From Nitrospira sp. (GTDB lineage Bacteria > Nitrospirota > Nitrospiria > Nitrospirales > Nitrospiraceae), in contig VGXG01000008.1 in the NCBI GenBank assembly GCA_016873395.1, positions 1 to 62,215 of the forward strand: a DNA stretch of 62,215 bases, given 5' to 3'. The notes under the pieces were generated by a model. That model saw only the letters and a list, made by a program, of their open reading frames with translations. It was not told where the DNA came from and made no database searches. Positions 40,705 to 49,436 of this stretch are shown here, piece after piece; the stretch's first letter is position 1, and each line of letters begins with the position of its first letter. Both the position numbers and the translations under genes were made by a program.

Positions 40705-43605
40705 GTGGGCACAAAGAAATGGGTCTACTACTTCGGGGACGGCAAGGCCGAAGGCACCGGCAACATGAAGGAGCTACTGGGCGGCAAGGGAGCCGGCTTG
40801 GCGGAGATGACCAATCTTAACATCTCCGTGCCGCCCGGCTTCACGATTTCGACCGATGCTTGCGTGGAATACTACCGGCGCAAAAAAGCCTATCCACCCG
40901 GGATGTGGGACCAGGCGCTCCAGTGTCTCAAGCGGGTGGAACGGTCGATGGGATCACGCTTCGGCGATCCTGCCAACCCGCTGCTGGTCTCGGTCCGCTC
41001 CGGCGCCAGAGCCTCCATGCCCGGCATGATGGATACGGTGCTGAACGTGGGGTTGAACGAACGCACGGTCGAAGGGCTTGCCGCCAAGACGAACAACGAA
41101 CGGTTTGCGCTGGACAGCTACCGGCGCTTCATCACGATGTTCGGCAGCGTGGTCATGGACGTCCCCCGCGAGCACTTTGAAGAGTTGCTCAAACATATGA
41201 AGCTGGACCGGGGGGTCAAACAGGACACCGAGCTGGACATCAAGGCGCTCAAGGAGCTTGTTCGCCGGTTCAAGGCGGCGGTTCACCACGATACGGGCCG
41301 TGATTTTCCAGAAGACCCCTTCGAGCAGCTTCGCATGGGCGTGAACGCCGTCTTCTCCTCCTGGTACGGGGCGCGCGCGGTCATCTACCGACGCCTCTAC
41401 AACATTCCGGACAGCTGGGGGACGGCGATCAACGTCGTCGCGATGGTCTTCGGCAACATGGGGGAGACCAGTGGCACGGGAGTGGCCTTCACCCGCAACC
41501 CGGCTTCCGGAGAGCCTACGTTCTTCGGTGAATGTCTGCTGAACGCGCAAGGGGAAGACGTCGTGGCCGGCATCAGGACGCCGCTGCCTGTCGTGGCTCT
41601 CGCCAAAACGCTCCCTGGAGCGTACAACGAGCTCGTCAAGACCTACCGGACGCTGGAACGCCACTACCGGGACATGCTGGATCTGGAGTTCACCATCCAG
41701 GAAGGCAAGCTCTATATGTTGCAGACCCGGGTAGGGAAACGAACCGGCATCGCCGCGGTCCGGATCGCGGTGGACATGGTGAAAGAAGGGTTGATCAGCA
41801 AACGCGAGGCGGTGCTCCGCCTGGGACCGGAGCAACTATCCCAGTACCTGTACCCGATCTTCGACTCAGCGGAAGAAAGCAGGTACCAGTCCATCGGGAA
41901 GGGCCTGCCCGCCGGCCCTGGGGCGGCCGCCGGGAAGATCGCGCTGACGCCCGACAAGGCGGTCGAGATGCAGGGGCGGGGAGAGCGGGTCATTTTGGTC
42001 CGGCAGGAGACCAGCCCGGACGACATTCACGGGATGCACGCGTCGCTGGGCTTCCTGACCGCGCGTGGGGGGATGACGTCCCATGCCGCAGTCGTCGCGC
42101 GGCAGATGGGAAAAGTGTGTGTCGCCGGTTGCGAGGCCGTCGAGGTGATCGACGGCGCGACGGTTAAAATCGGCTCCCAAACGTTCAAAGAGGGCAATTA
42201 CCTGTCAATCAACGGCTTCACCGGCCATGTCTATGGAGGGGACATCCCGGTTGTCGCGTCCGAGGTTATTCAAGTTATCCAGGGCAAGTTGGAGGCCCGC
42301 CGGTCTGAGAAGTATCAGCGGTTCTCCAGTTTCTTACAGTGGGCCGACGAATTCCGGCGGCTCAGGGTCAGGGCCAACGCGGATGTGCCCGATCAGGCCA
42401 TGATCGCCAGAGGGTTCGGTGCCGAAGGCATCGGCCTCTGCCGGACGGAGCATATGTTTTTCGCCGAGGATCGCATCCCGATCATGCAACGCATGATCCT
42501 GGCACGCACCAGCGAAGAGCGAGAACGGTACCTCGCCCAGTTGCTGCCTCTGCAGAAACAGGACTTTATCGGGCTCTACCGAGAGATGAAGGGTTTTCCG
42601 GTGACGATCCGCCTGCTGGACCCGCCGCTGCACGAATTCCTGCCCAAGCGGGAAGACCTCATGGTGGAAATCGCCAGGCTGGAGTTGACCGGAGGAGATC
42701 CGGCGCTGGTCGAAGAGAAGCGCCGTCTACTGGCTCGGGTGGAAGAACTGCACGAGTTCAACCCCATGCTGGGCCTGCGCGGCTGCCGGCTGGGCATCAC
42801 GATGCCGGAGATCACCCGCATGCAGACCCGCGCCATCATCGAGGCGGCTTGTGAGGTGGCACGGGAAGGGAAGAAGATGGTTCCGGAGATCATGATCCCG
42901 TTGGTCGGCATGGTCTCGGAAATGAAGGCCCAAAAGGACTTGATCCGGGAAGTGGCGGACGAAACCTTGAAGCACTGCGGGATCAAACTGACTTACCTGG
43001 TCGGAACCATGATCGAGCTGCCGCGGGCCGCCGTCACAGCCGGGCGAATCGCAGAGGAAGCTGAGTTTTTCTCCTTCGGGACCAACGATCTGACCCAGAC
43101 CACGTTCGGCTTTTCACGTGACGACGCGGCCAAGTTCGTGGCCTTCTACATGCGTCGCCAGGACAGTTGCCCCCGTTGCCTGAGCACCGATGTGGACTGG
43201 AAGGAGATGAGATGCCGGAGCTGCGGGATCACGATTACGACCAAGGCGGAGAATATCCTGGAGGCCGATCCCTTCGCCGTCCTGGACCGGGAAGGAGTGG
43301 GTGCCATGATGAAGATGGCCATGACGGAAGGGCGGAAGACCAGGCTGGACATCAAGCTGGGCATCTGCGGTGAGCATGGAGGCGACCCCAGCTCGGTGGA
43401 GTTCTGCCATGAGATCGGCCTGGACTATGTCAGTTGCTCGCCGTACCGGGTCGCGATCGCCCGCCTGGCGGCAGCACAGGCTGCCCTGGCCGGCTCGCCT
43501 GGCGGACCGACCGGCGCGCCGTCCAGGAAGCGATCAGGCGCCGGAGCCGGCCGTGGCCGGACCAGCCGCAGGGGCCGCCCGCGAAAAGCGCGGCGTGTCA
43601 GGTGA
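40705..43605 (+). CDS. ppdK: Pyruvate, phosphate dikinase with zinc-ribbon insert and basic tail
   Basis: A 966-residue PPDK (typical length about 880) that interconverts pyruvate, ATP and Pi with PEP, AMP and PPi. The GTG start is backed by AGAGGAG. The ATP-grasp domain starts with GGKGAGLAEMTNL; the swivelling domain has GGMTSHAAVVARQMG with phospho-accepting H460 and regulatory T458; the C-terminal barrel has GTNDLTQTTFGFSRDD and GICGEHGGDP with C888. Between these barrel motifs a zinc-ribbon-like insert carries C822, C825, C837 and C840. After the normal end (SCSPYRVAIARLAAAQAAL), a tail of about 38 Gly/Arg/Pro-rich residues contains RRGRPRKARR, an AT-hook-like motif. ribD overlaps the stop. 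Confidence 0.94.
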   Translation: MGTKKWVYYFGDGKAEGTGNMKELLGGKGAGLAEMTNLNISVPPGFTISTDACVEYYRRKKAYPPGMWDQALQCLKRVERSMGSRFGDPANPLLVSVRSGARASMPGMMDTVLNVGLNERTVEGLAAKTNNERFALDSYRRFITMFGSVVMDVPREHFEELLKHMKLDRGVKQDTELDIKALKELVRRFKAAVHHDTGRDFPEDPFEQLRMGVNAVFSSWYGARAVIYRRLYNIPDSWGTAINVVAMVFGNMGETSGTGVAFTRNPASGEPTFFGECLLNAQGEDVVAGIRTPLPVVALAKTLPGAYNELVKTYRTLERHYRDMLDLEFTIQEGKLYMLQTRVGKRTGIAAVRIAVDMVKEGLISKREAVLRLGPEQLSQYLYPIFDSAEESRYQSIGKGLPAGPGAAAGKIALTPDKAVEMQGRGERVILVRQETSPDDIHGMHASLGFLTARGGMTSHAAVVARQMGKVCVAGCEAVEVIDGATVKIGSQTFKEGNYLSINGFTGHVYGGDIPVVASEVIQVIQGKLEARRSEKYQRFSSFLQWADEFRRLRVRANADVPDQAMIARGFGAEGIGLCRTEHMFFAEDRIPIMQRMILARTSEERERYLAQLLPLQKQDFIGLYREMKGFPVTIRLLDPPLHEFLPKREDLMVEIARLELTGGDPALVEEKRRLLARVEELHEFNPMLGLRGCRLGITMPEITRMQTRAIIEAACEVAREGKKMVPEIMIPLVGMVSEMKAQKDLIREVADETLKHCGIKLTYLVGTMIELPRAAVTAGRIAEEAEFFSFGTNDLTQTTFGFSRDDAAKFVAFYMRRQDSCPRCLSTDVDWKEMRCRSCGITITTKAENILEADPFAVLDREGVGAMMKMAMTEGRKTRLDIKLGICGEHGGDPSSVEFCHEIGLDYVSCSPYRVAIARLAAAQAALAGSPGGPTGAPSRKRSGAGAGRGRTSRRGRPRKARRVR

Positions 43606-44765
43606 CCAGCCCCGACGTAGATCAACAGCACATGACGCTGGCGCTCCATCTGGCAGCCAAGGGACGGGGCCGAACTAGTCCCAATCCGATGGTCGGTGCC
43701 GTGGTCGCGGCAGGGAACCGGATCGTCGGACAGGGTTATCACCGGAGAGCCGGCGGTCCTCATGCGGAAATCCTGGCGCTCCGAGCGGCCGGTAGGCGGA
43801 GCCGGGGTGCGACTCTCTACGTCACCCTCGAGCCTTGCTGCCACGAGGGCAAGCGGACCCCTCCTTGTGTTCCCGCCCTGATCGAGTCAGGCCTCAAGCG
43901 TGTCGTCGTTGCCATGCAGGATCCCAATCCATCCGTATCCGGACGAGGCATCAACCTGCTGCGCAGGGCCGGCATGAGGGTCTCAGTCGGATGTCTCCGC
44001 AGCAAAGCCGAGCAGTTGAACGAAACCTATTGCCATTGGATCATGACCGGGCGGCCCCATGTCTTTCTGAAAGCCGCGATGACCCTGGATGGGAAGATTG
44101 CCACGGCGTCGGGCGAGTCCCGCTGGATCACCGGAGCCGAAGCCAGGCGGGATGTCCACCGCATGAGGAGCCAAGTAGATGCGATCATGGTCGGGATCGG
44201 CACGATCTTGAAAGATGATCCGCTTCTCACGGCCAGACCGGCAGGGCGAGCAGGGGGCACAACCCAACCCAGGCAACCGCTTCGCGTGATCCTTGACAGC
44301 CGGCTCCGCATCCCGGAAGGGGCCCGCGTCCTCTCTCTTCGCAAAGGCACCAGCGATCTCACCGGCACGCTCATTGCCACGACGGAGAAGGCCTCCAAGC
44401 GCCGCATCGATCACCTGCGAGCGCGTGGCATTTCCGTGTTGGTCCTCCCGACTCAAGACGGCCATGTCTCTCTTTCTGCCTGTCTCAATCGCCTCGGGCA
44501 GCTCGGTGTCAGCAGTGTCATGATCGAAGGCGGAGGCCAGCTCAATGCCTCGGCACTTCGTGAAAAGCTGGTCAACCGAGTACGCTTTTATATGGCCCCC
44601 TCGCTCCTCGGCGGGCAGGAGTCGAAAGGGGTGCTCGGAGGTCATTCTCCTAGACGGCTGGCTGAGGCTGTTCCGCTGACAGACATGCGGATCAGACGGG
44701 TCGGGAAGGACGTTGTCATTGAAGGTCGAATCGTCACGAAAACTCACGCAACTCGTACAAATTAA
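43602..44765 (+). CDS. ribD: Bifunctional riboflavin deaminase/reductase RibD
   Basis: A 388-residue enzyme of riboflavin synthesis. GTG 43602 overlaps the PPDK stop (GTGA) and gives the family N-terminus DQQHMTLALHLAAKG; the longer frame from 43434 lies within PPDK. The deaminase domain has the zinc ligands HAE in GGPHAEI and the two Cys in EPCCHEGKRTPPC. The reductase domain has KAAMTLDGKIAT, DAIMVGIGTILKDDP and IEGGGQLNASAL. Both activities are expected. ribE lies 4.7 kb downstream, separated by unrelated genes. Confidence 0.93.
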   Translation: MTSPDVDQQHMTLALHLAAKGRGRTSPNPMVGAVVAAGNRIVGQGYHRRAGGPHAEILALRAAGRRSRGATLYVTLEPCCHEGKRTPPCVPALIESGLKRVVVAMQDPNPSVSGRGINLLRRAGMRVSVGCLRSKAEQLNETYCHWIMTGRPHVFLKAAMTLDGKIATASGESRWITGAEARRDVHRMRSQVDAIMVGIGTILKDDPLLTARPAGRAGGTTQPRQPLRVILDSRLRIPEGARVLSLRKGTSDLTGTLIATTEKASKRRIDHLRARGISVLVLPTQDGHVSLSACLNRLGQLGVSSVMIEGGGQLNASALREKLVNRVRFYMAPSLLGGQESKGVLGGHSPRRLAEAVPLTDMRIRRVGKDVVIEGRIVTKTHATRTN

Positions 44766-44868
44766 GATACATTTATACAGAACTGTACAGAGTCCGTGGG
44801 CGGCAACGAAGGCCACTAGGATAGTCATTCTATGAAATCAACCACTTGCAAGAGACCATGCCGAGGCA

Positions 44869-45624
44869 TTGGACTTACTCACTACCAATGCCATGGAACT
44901 GACTTCAGCGAGACAAGGGTCACCCAGTCCTCTCAATCACGCCGCCGATTCCCAATACACGATTGATGTCGCGATCGAAGCCTTAGGGGAAGCGCTCAAT
45001 GTTCAGGACAGCGACACCCTCGCCCATTCTCAGCGAGTGGTCCGTTACGCCCAAGCGCTGGGCAGGATCCTTGATCTTCCCGATTCCAAGCTCCTCACCT
45101 TGAGGCGGGGAGTGTTTCTGCACGATATCGGCAAGATGTACGTGCCAGCCTCCATTCTTAACAAGCCCGGCCAATTGTCTCCGGTTGAATGGTCAGTCAT
45201 GCAGCGCCACCCGGTGACCGGCTACAAGATCGTGCGGTCTCATCTTTCACTTTCAATGGAGGAGGTTGCGACCATCGTGCTGTTCCACCATGAGTGGTAC
45301 GATGGAACCGGCTATCCTTCCGGACTCACGGGAGAAGAGATCCCGCTGGGAGCCAGGATCTGCTCAGTGGTGGATGTGCTGGACGCCCTGACATCCGACC
45401 GCCCCTATCGAAAGCCCGTGAGCTTCGCCGAAGCCTGCGAACTGATCCGGTCCGAACGAGAGACCCATTTTGATCCCATCGTGGTGGAAGCCTTCCTCAG
45501 CATCAAGCCGGCGCGGTGGCAAGCGTTCCAGGTTGTGGCATGCCCGCGCCAGCTTTTCCTCCACCCCTCACCGGCTGAGACCAGCCAACTGTTGTTCGAC
45601 CAACCAGCCGTCTCCGTCTTTTGA
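44869..45624 (+). CDS. HD-GYP-domain phosphodiesterase
   Basis: A 251-residue protein, almost only the HD-GYP domain, which hydrolyses c-di-GMP. The HD pair (FLHDIGKM), the proline-rich NKPGQLSPVEWSVMQRHP and the GYP signature HHEWYDGTGYPSG are intact. No receiver or membrane sensor is attached, so activity may be constitutive or depend on partners. The start is uncertain: TTG 44869 or ATG 44893. The gap before it contains a perfect palindrome TACAGAACTGTA. It is one of two c-di-GMP-related genes in the window, along with the PilZ gene. Confidence 0.9.
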   Translation: MDLLTTNAMELTSARQGSPSPLNHAADSQYTIDVAIEALGEALNVQDSDTLAHSQRVVRYAQALGRILDLPDSKLLTLRRGVFLHDIGKMYVPASILNKPGQLSPVEWSVMQRHPVTGYKIVRSHLSLSMEEVATIVLFHHEWYDGTGYPSGLTGEEIPLGARICSVVDVLDALTSDRPYRKPVSFAEACELIRSERETHFDPIVVEAFLSIKPARWQAFQVVACPRQLFLHPSPAETSQLLFDQPAVSVF

Positions 45625-45757
45625 CAAGCCGGAAGTAAAGATGGTACCGTTTCGCAGTGGTACCGAGGACTCCCTTCCTCATCTTTAGAACCTTTTGGTT
45701 TCATCTTCCCTTTTCCCTCCATACACGCTCTCCGATGTCCCTTTCGAGAGGGTCAGG

Positions 45758-47065
45758 ATGTTTATCGGCATCATTCTAGCCGGCGGAATTCTGACCGGGC
45801 TGGCAGCAATGCCGGGTCCGGCGTTTTCCGGTGATCCACGGTCGGCCGTGCCGGCCGACACGGCCGTCCAGTCTCTCTCATTGTTGGTTCAGCAGTACCT
45901 TGAAGCCGATGAGCCGGAAAAGACAGGCCGACTTTTGGCGGAAATCCTCCATGACCCGGATGCAAACGTAGAAACGGTAGCGGTGATCATCAAGACCGGT
46001 CGGCCTTACGGCCCCGAACCGGTTGGGCTACAGCCGAGCCGACCGGTGCAGGTCCGAGGCAGGATCTACCACTACGGGCTCTCCGTGCCGCAGTCCTATC
46101 AACCTGCGCAGGCTTATGGTCTGGTCGTCTGCCTGCACGGAGCGGGCTTTACAGGCGATGCCTATCTGGAGCGCTGGCAGCCTCGCCTCGGGGAGGACTA
46201 CCTCCTGGCCTGTCCGACGTTTCCTTCCGGCGCCTGGTGGACCAGGCAAGCGGAGGAGCTCGTCCTGGCGACGATCCGATCGGTCGAGGCTCGGTACCAC
46301 GTGGACCCGGATCGCATCTTCCTGACCGGCATGTCCAATGGAGGCATCGGCACTTATCTGATCGGCATGCACCATGCCTCCCTTTTCGCAGGCCTGGCTC
46401 CGATGGCCAGCGGGCTTGATGAGGTGCTGCTGCCGTTTTTGGAAAACCTGCGTCACACGCCGGTCTATGTGATTCACGGTCGGAGCGACCAGGTCATGCC
46501 GGTGGAGCTCAGTCGCTCCATCGTCAAGGAGATGGGGCGGCTGGGCTACGATGTCACCTATCGGGAGCATGAGCGGGTCCACCCCATGGCCGGCGGGCAT
46601 TTCTTTCCACGCGAAGAGTTGCCGGCCCTGGTGGCCTGGTTGGGAAGCCACCGCCGCGATTCCGATCCAAAAAGCCTGACGGTGGTGCGGGATGCCACGC
46701 ATCTGACTTCATTTGGCTGGATCAGAATTGATGCAACGGACCGCATCGCTGCCTTTACGGACAGTCTGATCGACAACCGCGATGAGGCCGTCGTCAACCG
46801 GGTCTATGCCAGGCTGGAAGCGGCCGTGGTCGCGCCGAACCGAATCGAGGTGCGGACCCGGCGGGTGAAACGCTTCAGCCTGTTTCTGAACCGCTCGCTG
46901 GTGGATCTGGCCGAGCCGGTCACGATCGTGACCAACGGACGCGTGAGTTTTCAGGGGCCGGTTATGCCCGGCTTGGAAACCCTGCTGCGCGAGGCTCGCC
47001 TGCGCCGGGACCGGCATCGGCTCTTCCCGGTCCTTATAACTATCCCGGTGGAGGCAGCGCCATGA
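45758..47065 (+). CDS. Exported alpha/beta hydrolase (esterase/depolymerase-like)
   Basis: About 435 residues from ATG 45758, chosen for GAGAGGG upstream and because it gives a signal peptide (GIILAGGILTGLAAM...AFS). The hydrolase core has LVVCLHGAGFTGDAY (oxyanion region), the nucleophile elbow GMSNGG, the acid in HGRSDQVMP and the His in HPMAGGHFF. This resembles PHB depolymerase or feruloyl esterase-type enzymes. The C-terminal 120 residues form a beta-rich domain (IRIDATDRIAAFTD). The stop overlaps the next start (ATGA), linking it to the exported unknown and the MFS pump. Confidence 0.85.
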   Translation: MFIGIILAGGILTGLAAMPGPAFSGDPRSAVPADTAVQSLSLLVQQYLEADEPEKTGRLLAEILHDPDANVETVAVIIKTGRPYGPEPVGLQPSRPVQVRGRIYHYGLSVPQSYQPAQAYGLVVCLHGAGFTGDAYLERWQPRLGEDYLLACPTFPSGAWWTRQAEELVLATIRSVEARYHVDPDRIFLTGMSNGGIGTYLIGMHHASLFAGLAPMASGLDEVLLPFLENLRHTPVYVIHGRSDQVMPVELSRSIVKEMGRLGYDVTYREHERVHPMAGGHFFPREELPALVAWLGSHRRDSDPKSLTVVRDATHLTSFGWIRIDATDRIAAFTDSLIDNRDEAVVNRVYARLEAAVVAPNRIEVRTRRVKRFSLFLNRSLVDLAEPVTIVTNGRVSFQGPVMPGLETLLREARLRRDRHRLFPVLITIPVEAAP

Positions 47066-47871
47066 CCCCCGATCGAAGCGGCCTCCGCAGCTTGGTTGCA
47101 GGAAACCGGTTGGTCGGCGCGTCGGTCGCCGCAGCGCTGCTGGCCAGCCTGGTCTCTGCGTGGCCGGGGGAACCCTGCCGGGTCACCTTGCAGGCCACTG
47201 GCTTCGCATTTCCAGCCGAGCGGGTGGATCCCGCGACGCTGTGTCTGATCGAGCCCATCATCAACAGTGCCACGACCTCCGGTGTGGTCGGTCCCACCAC
47301 AACGCCGATCCCGCCATCGTTTTACGCCTACTTGCTTGACCACCCCGGCACCATCGCGTCGCTGGTCGAGCGGTTCGGCATCGGGTCCTATCAATTCATC
47401 ACCAAAGGCTCCAACCAATTTTGGGGGGACGATCGGGAGGGAACCCACGGGTTGCTCACCTTGCTGTATCAGGACCAACGAAGCCGGCTGTATCACATCG
47501 ACGGCTACCATGAAGGGCATGTGTTCCCGATCGTTCGGGTCAAGGCGGCGGTCTTCCTTCGGACCACGCCGGTGACCACCCCAGAGGGCTACCAGGCAAT
47601 CGAGACTTCGCTTGCCGCCTACACCAAACTGAACGACCCAGTCCTCGCCACGCTCGTCTCCGTTCTGAAGCCGCTGATCGGGGATGCGGTCACTCGCAAG
47701 CTCACGAAGGGGTTCAATGCCACCACCCAGTTGGGCGCGCTCATCGCCAAGGATCCGCATCGCGTCATCCAGGAAGTCCGCTCGTTGCCGGCCATTCAAC
47801 CGGACGAACGGGAAGTGCTGACGGCGCTGCTGCAAGGACTGCCTCAACCAACCCGCGCGCCAACTCCCTGA
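47062..47871 (+). CDS. Exported protein of unknown function
   Basis: A 269-residue protein with a signal peptide (VGASVAAALLASLVSAW). The mature part includes IINSATTSGVVGPTTTPIPPSFYAYLLDHP and a region rich in Tyr/His/Asp (SRLYHIDGYHEGHVFPIVRVKAAVF). No catalytic motif recognised. It overlaps the upstream hydrolase (ATGA) and the downstream transporter start (TGATG), so the three genes form a tightly coupled unit. Confidence 0.75.
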   Translation: MTPDRSGLRSLVAGNRLVGASVAAALLASLVSAWPGEPCRVTLQATGFAFPAERVDPATLCLIEPIINSATTSGVVGPTTTPIPPSFYAYLLDHPGTIASLVERFGIGSYQFITKGSNQFWGDDREGTHGLLTLLYQDQRSRLYHIDGYHEGHVFPIVRVKAAVFLRTTPVTTPEGYQAIETSLAAYTKLNDPVLATLVSVLKPLIGDAVTRKLTKGFNATTQLGALIAKDPHRVIQEVRSLPAIQPDEREVLTALLQGLPQPTRAPTP

Positions 47872-49034
47872 TGGTGAGGCGCAGCTTCATACTCCTGTGC
47901 GGGATCGGTGTTTTCTGCTTCATCAGTTACAACCTGGTCCGGATGCCCGTCCTTGCTCTCTTCGCCCAGTCGCTCGGCGCCGGCCCCGAGCGCATCGGGC
48001 TCGTAGTCTCGGTTTCCACCCTGACCGGCGTCCTGCTGAAGCTGCCGGCCGGTGCCCTGTCGGACATCTACGGCCGGCGCCTGTTGATGCAGGTCGGGGT
48101 CCTGGCCTTTGCGCTGCCGCCCTTTGCCTATCCCCTGATCGCCGATTTGAACCTGTTGGTCGGGTTGCGGTTCATCCATGGTCTGGCAACGGCAATCTTC
48201 GCGCCGGCCGCGTTGGCGACTGTCGCAGACCTGTATCGAGAACGGCGCGGCGCGGCGCTCGGCTGGTACACCGCCTCCACGCAGGCCGGCGCCCTCCTTG
48301 GCCCGGTGCTCGGCGGCTGGCTCGTCTATGCGGCGGGGTTCTCGACCGCCTTCATGACCGCCGGGGCCTTCGGCTGCCTGGGGCTGCTGTTCTTCTTCAG
48401 CCTCCGCCTGTCTCCGCTTCCTCCCAGCGCGCGGGAACACGGATTCCGGGCGGTGCTGACCGAAATGCTGAAGGGCTTCCGGTTGGTCTGGCGCAACAAG
48501 CGCGTGCTTGTCACAAGCGTAACCGACGGGGCCAAGATGATCGCCAACGGCGCGTTGATGGCGTTTTTGCCGATCTACGGGCTGGCCGTCGGGTTAAATC
48601 CGGGCGAGGTGGGGTTCCTGTTCGGCATCCAGGGCGTCACCTCGTTTTTCTCAAAGCCGGTCATGGGCTGGGCCTCGGACCGGGTTGGGCGGCGACCGTT
48701 GATCTTGATCGGGTTGGCGATCTGCGCCGGCACCTTCATCCTGATCCCTCAGGTGTCCAGCCTCCCCATCCTGCTGGCACTGGCGGCCGGTTTCGGCTTT
48801 GGGGAAGCAGTGGTCTCCTCATCAACTTCCGCTCTGGTGGCCGACCTGTCAGAACTGAAGACTCTGGGGGCCGGCATGGGCATGCAGGGGACCATCTCGG
48901 ATATCGGCCATGCCAGCGGCCCGCTGCTGGCCGGCCTGCTGATCGCGCACCTGGATTACCAGGGAGCCTTTACGGTGATCGCCGCCGTGCAGCTCGTCTC
49001 TGCGGCGGTTTTCTGGGCTCTCGTGAAAAGATAG
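47871..49034 (+). CDS. MFS transporter, drug/metabolite efflux-like
   Basis: A 387-residue protein with twelve predicted spans. The loop 2-3 motif reads GALSDIYGRRLLM and is repeated in the second half as GWASDRVGRRPLIL, typical of DHA-type efflux pumps. The start shares a base with the upstream stop. Substrate unknown; the coupling to a secreted hydrolase suggests uptake or export of a related product. Confidence 0.88.
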   Translation: MVRRSFILLCGIGVFCFISYNLVRMPVLALFAQSLGAGPERIGLVVSVSTLTGVLLKLPAGALSDIYGRRLLMQVGVLAFALPPFAYPLIADLNLLVGLRFIHGLATAIFAPAALATVADLYRERRGAALGWYTASTQAGALLGPVLGGWLVYAAGFSTAFMTAGAFGCLGLLFFFSLRLSPLPPSAREHGFRAVLTEMLKGFRLVWRNKRVLVTSVTDGAKMIANGALMAFLPIYGLAVGLNPGEVGFLFGIQGVTSFFSKPVMGWASDRVGRRPLILIGLAICAGTFILIPQVSSLPILLALAAGFGFGEAVVSSSTSALVADLSELKTLGAGMGMQGTISDIGHASGPLLAGLLIAHLDYQGAFTVIAAVQLVSAAVFWALVKR

Positions 49035-49078
49035 TTGGCCAGCGTGGAGACGGCGCCGCGTCGGTGTGGCGGACTATG

Positions 49079-49275
49079 GTGGAGCCCCACGGGCTTAGCC
49101 TACTCTGCCGAAGCAGCTGCTTCGGCTGCGAAGGCCGGGCGCCCGTGGCACCCTCCACACGCGTCGTCGGGCGGAACCCTCCGAAGCGTATCCTCCTTCG
49201 CTCAAGCTACGGAGGATACCCTCATTCATCCCCGTCTTGACAGGCGGGGCTTTCTCCGCTCGCTTTCGCTCGCGG
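49079..49275. repeat. Composite structured repeat, inverted relative of 19870-20078
   Basis: The reverse complement of 49079-49157 matches the 20010-20078 unit closely (CCCGGCCTTCGCAGC, GAGTAGGCTAA, GGGGCTCCAC). It is followed by hairpins around TCCTCCTTCG and CTCCGC/GCGGAG. It occupies most of the gap before the small membrane peptide; the long frame through it (49035-49433) is not considered coding before 49317. Confidence 0.7.
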
Positions 49276-49316
49276 AGGAGGGTAAGATCGGCCGGCAGTT
49301 GTTCCGGGAGCTAGCC

Positions 49317-49433
49317 GTGAAACCGGAGATGGGAACAGCCGACATCGTCGTCGGCGTACTGGGCGCGATCGGCGTGGTCGTGCTGATCATTGTCTTCGTG
49401 TTCGTGGTCAAGAAGGTGCTGCTCGACAAGTAA
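49317..49433 (+). CDS. 38-residue single-span membrane peptide
   Basis: GTG 49317 is preceded by GGGAG at 49306-49310. The peptide is almost only a membrane span (GVLGAIGVVVLIIVFVFVV) with a basic end (KKVLLDK), so the C-terminus probably faces the cytosol. It ends three bases before the ribE start and may be co-translated with it. An ATG at 49329 is an alternative start with a poorly spaced site. Function unknown. Confidence 0.6.
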   Translation: MKPEMGTADIVVGVLGAIGVVVLIIVFVFVVKKVLLDK

Positions 49434-49436
49434 CCG

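Noticed and set aside
49035-49316. N-terminal part of the 132-codon frame before the membrane peptide
   Set aside because: It is translated repeat sequence. The natural start with a ribosome binding site is at 49317.
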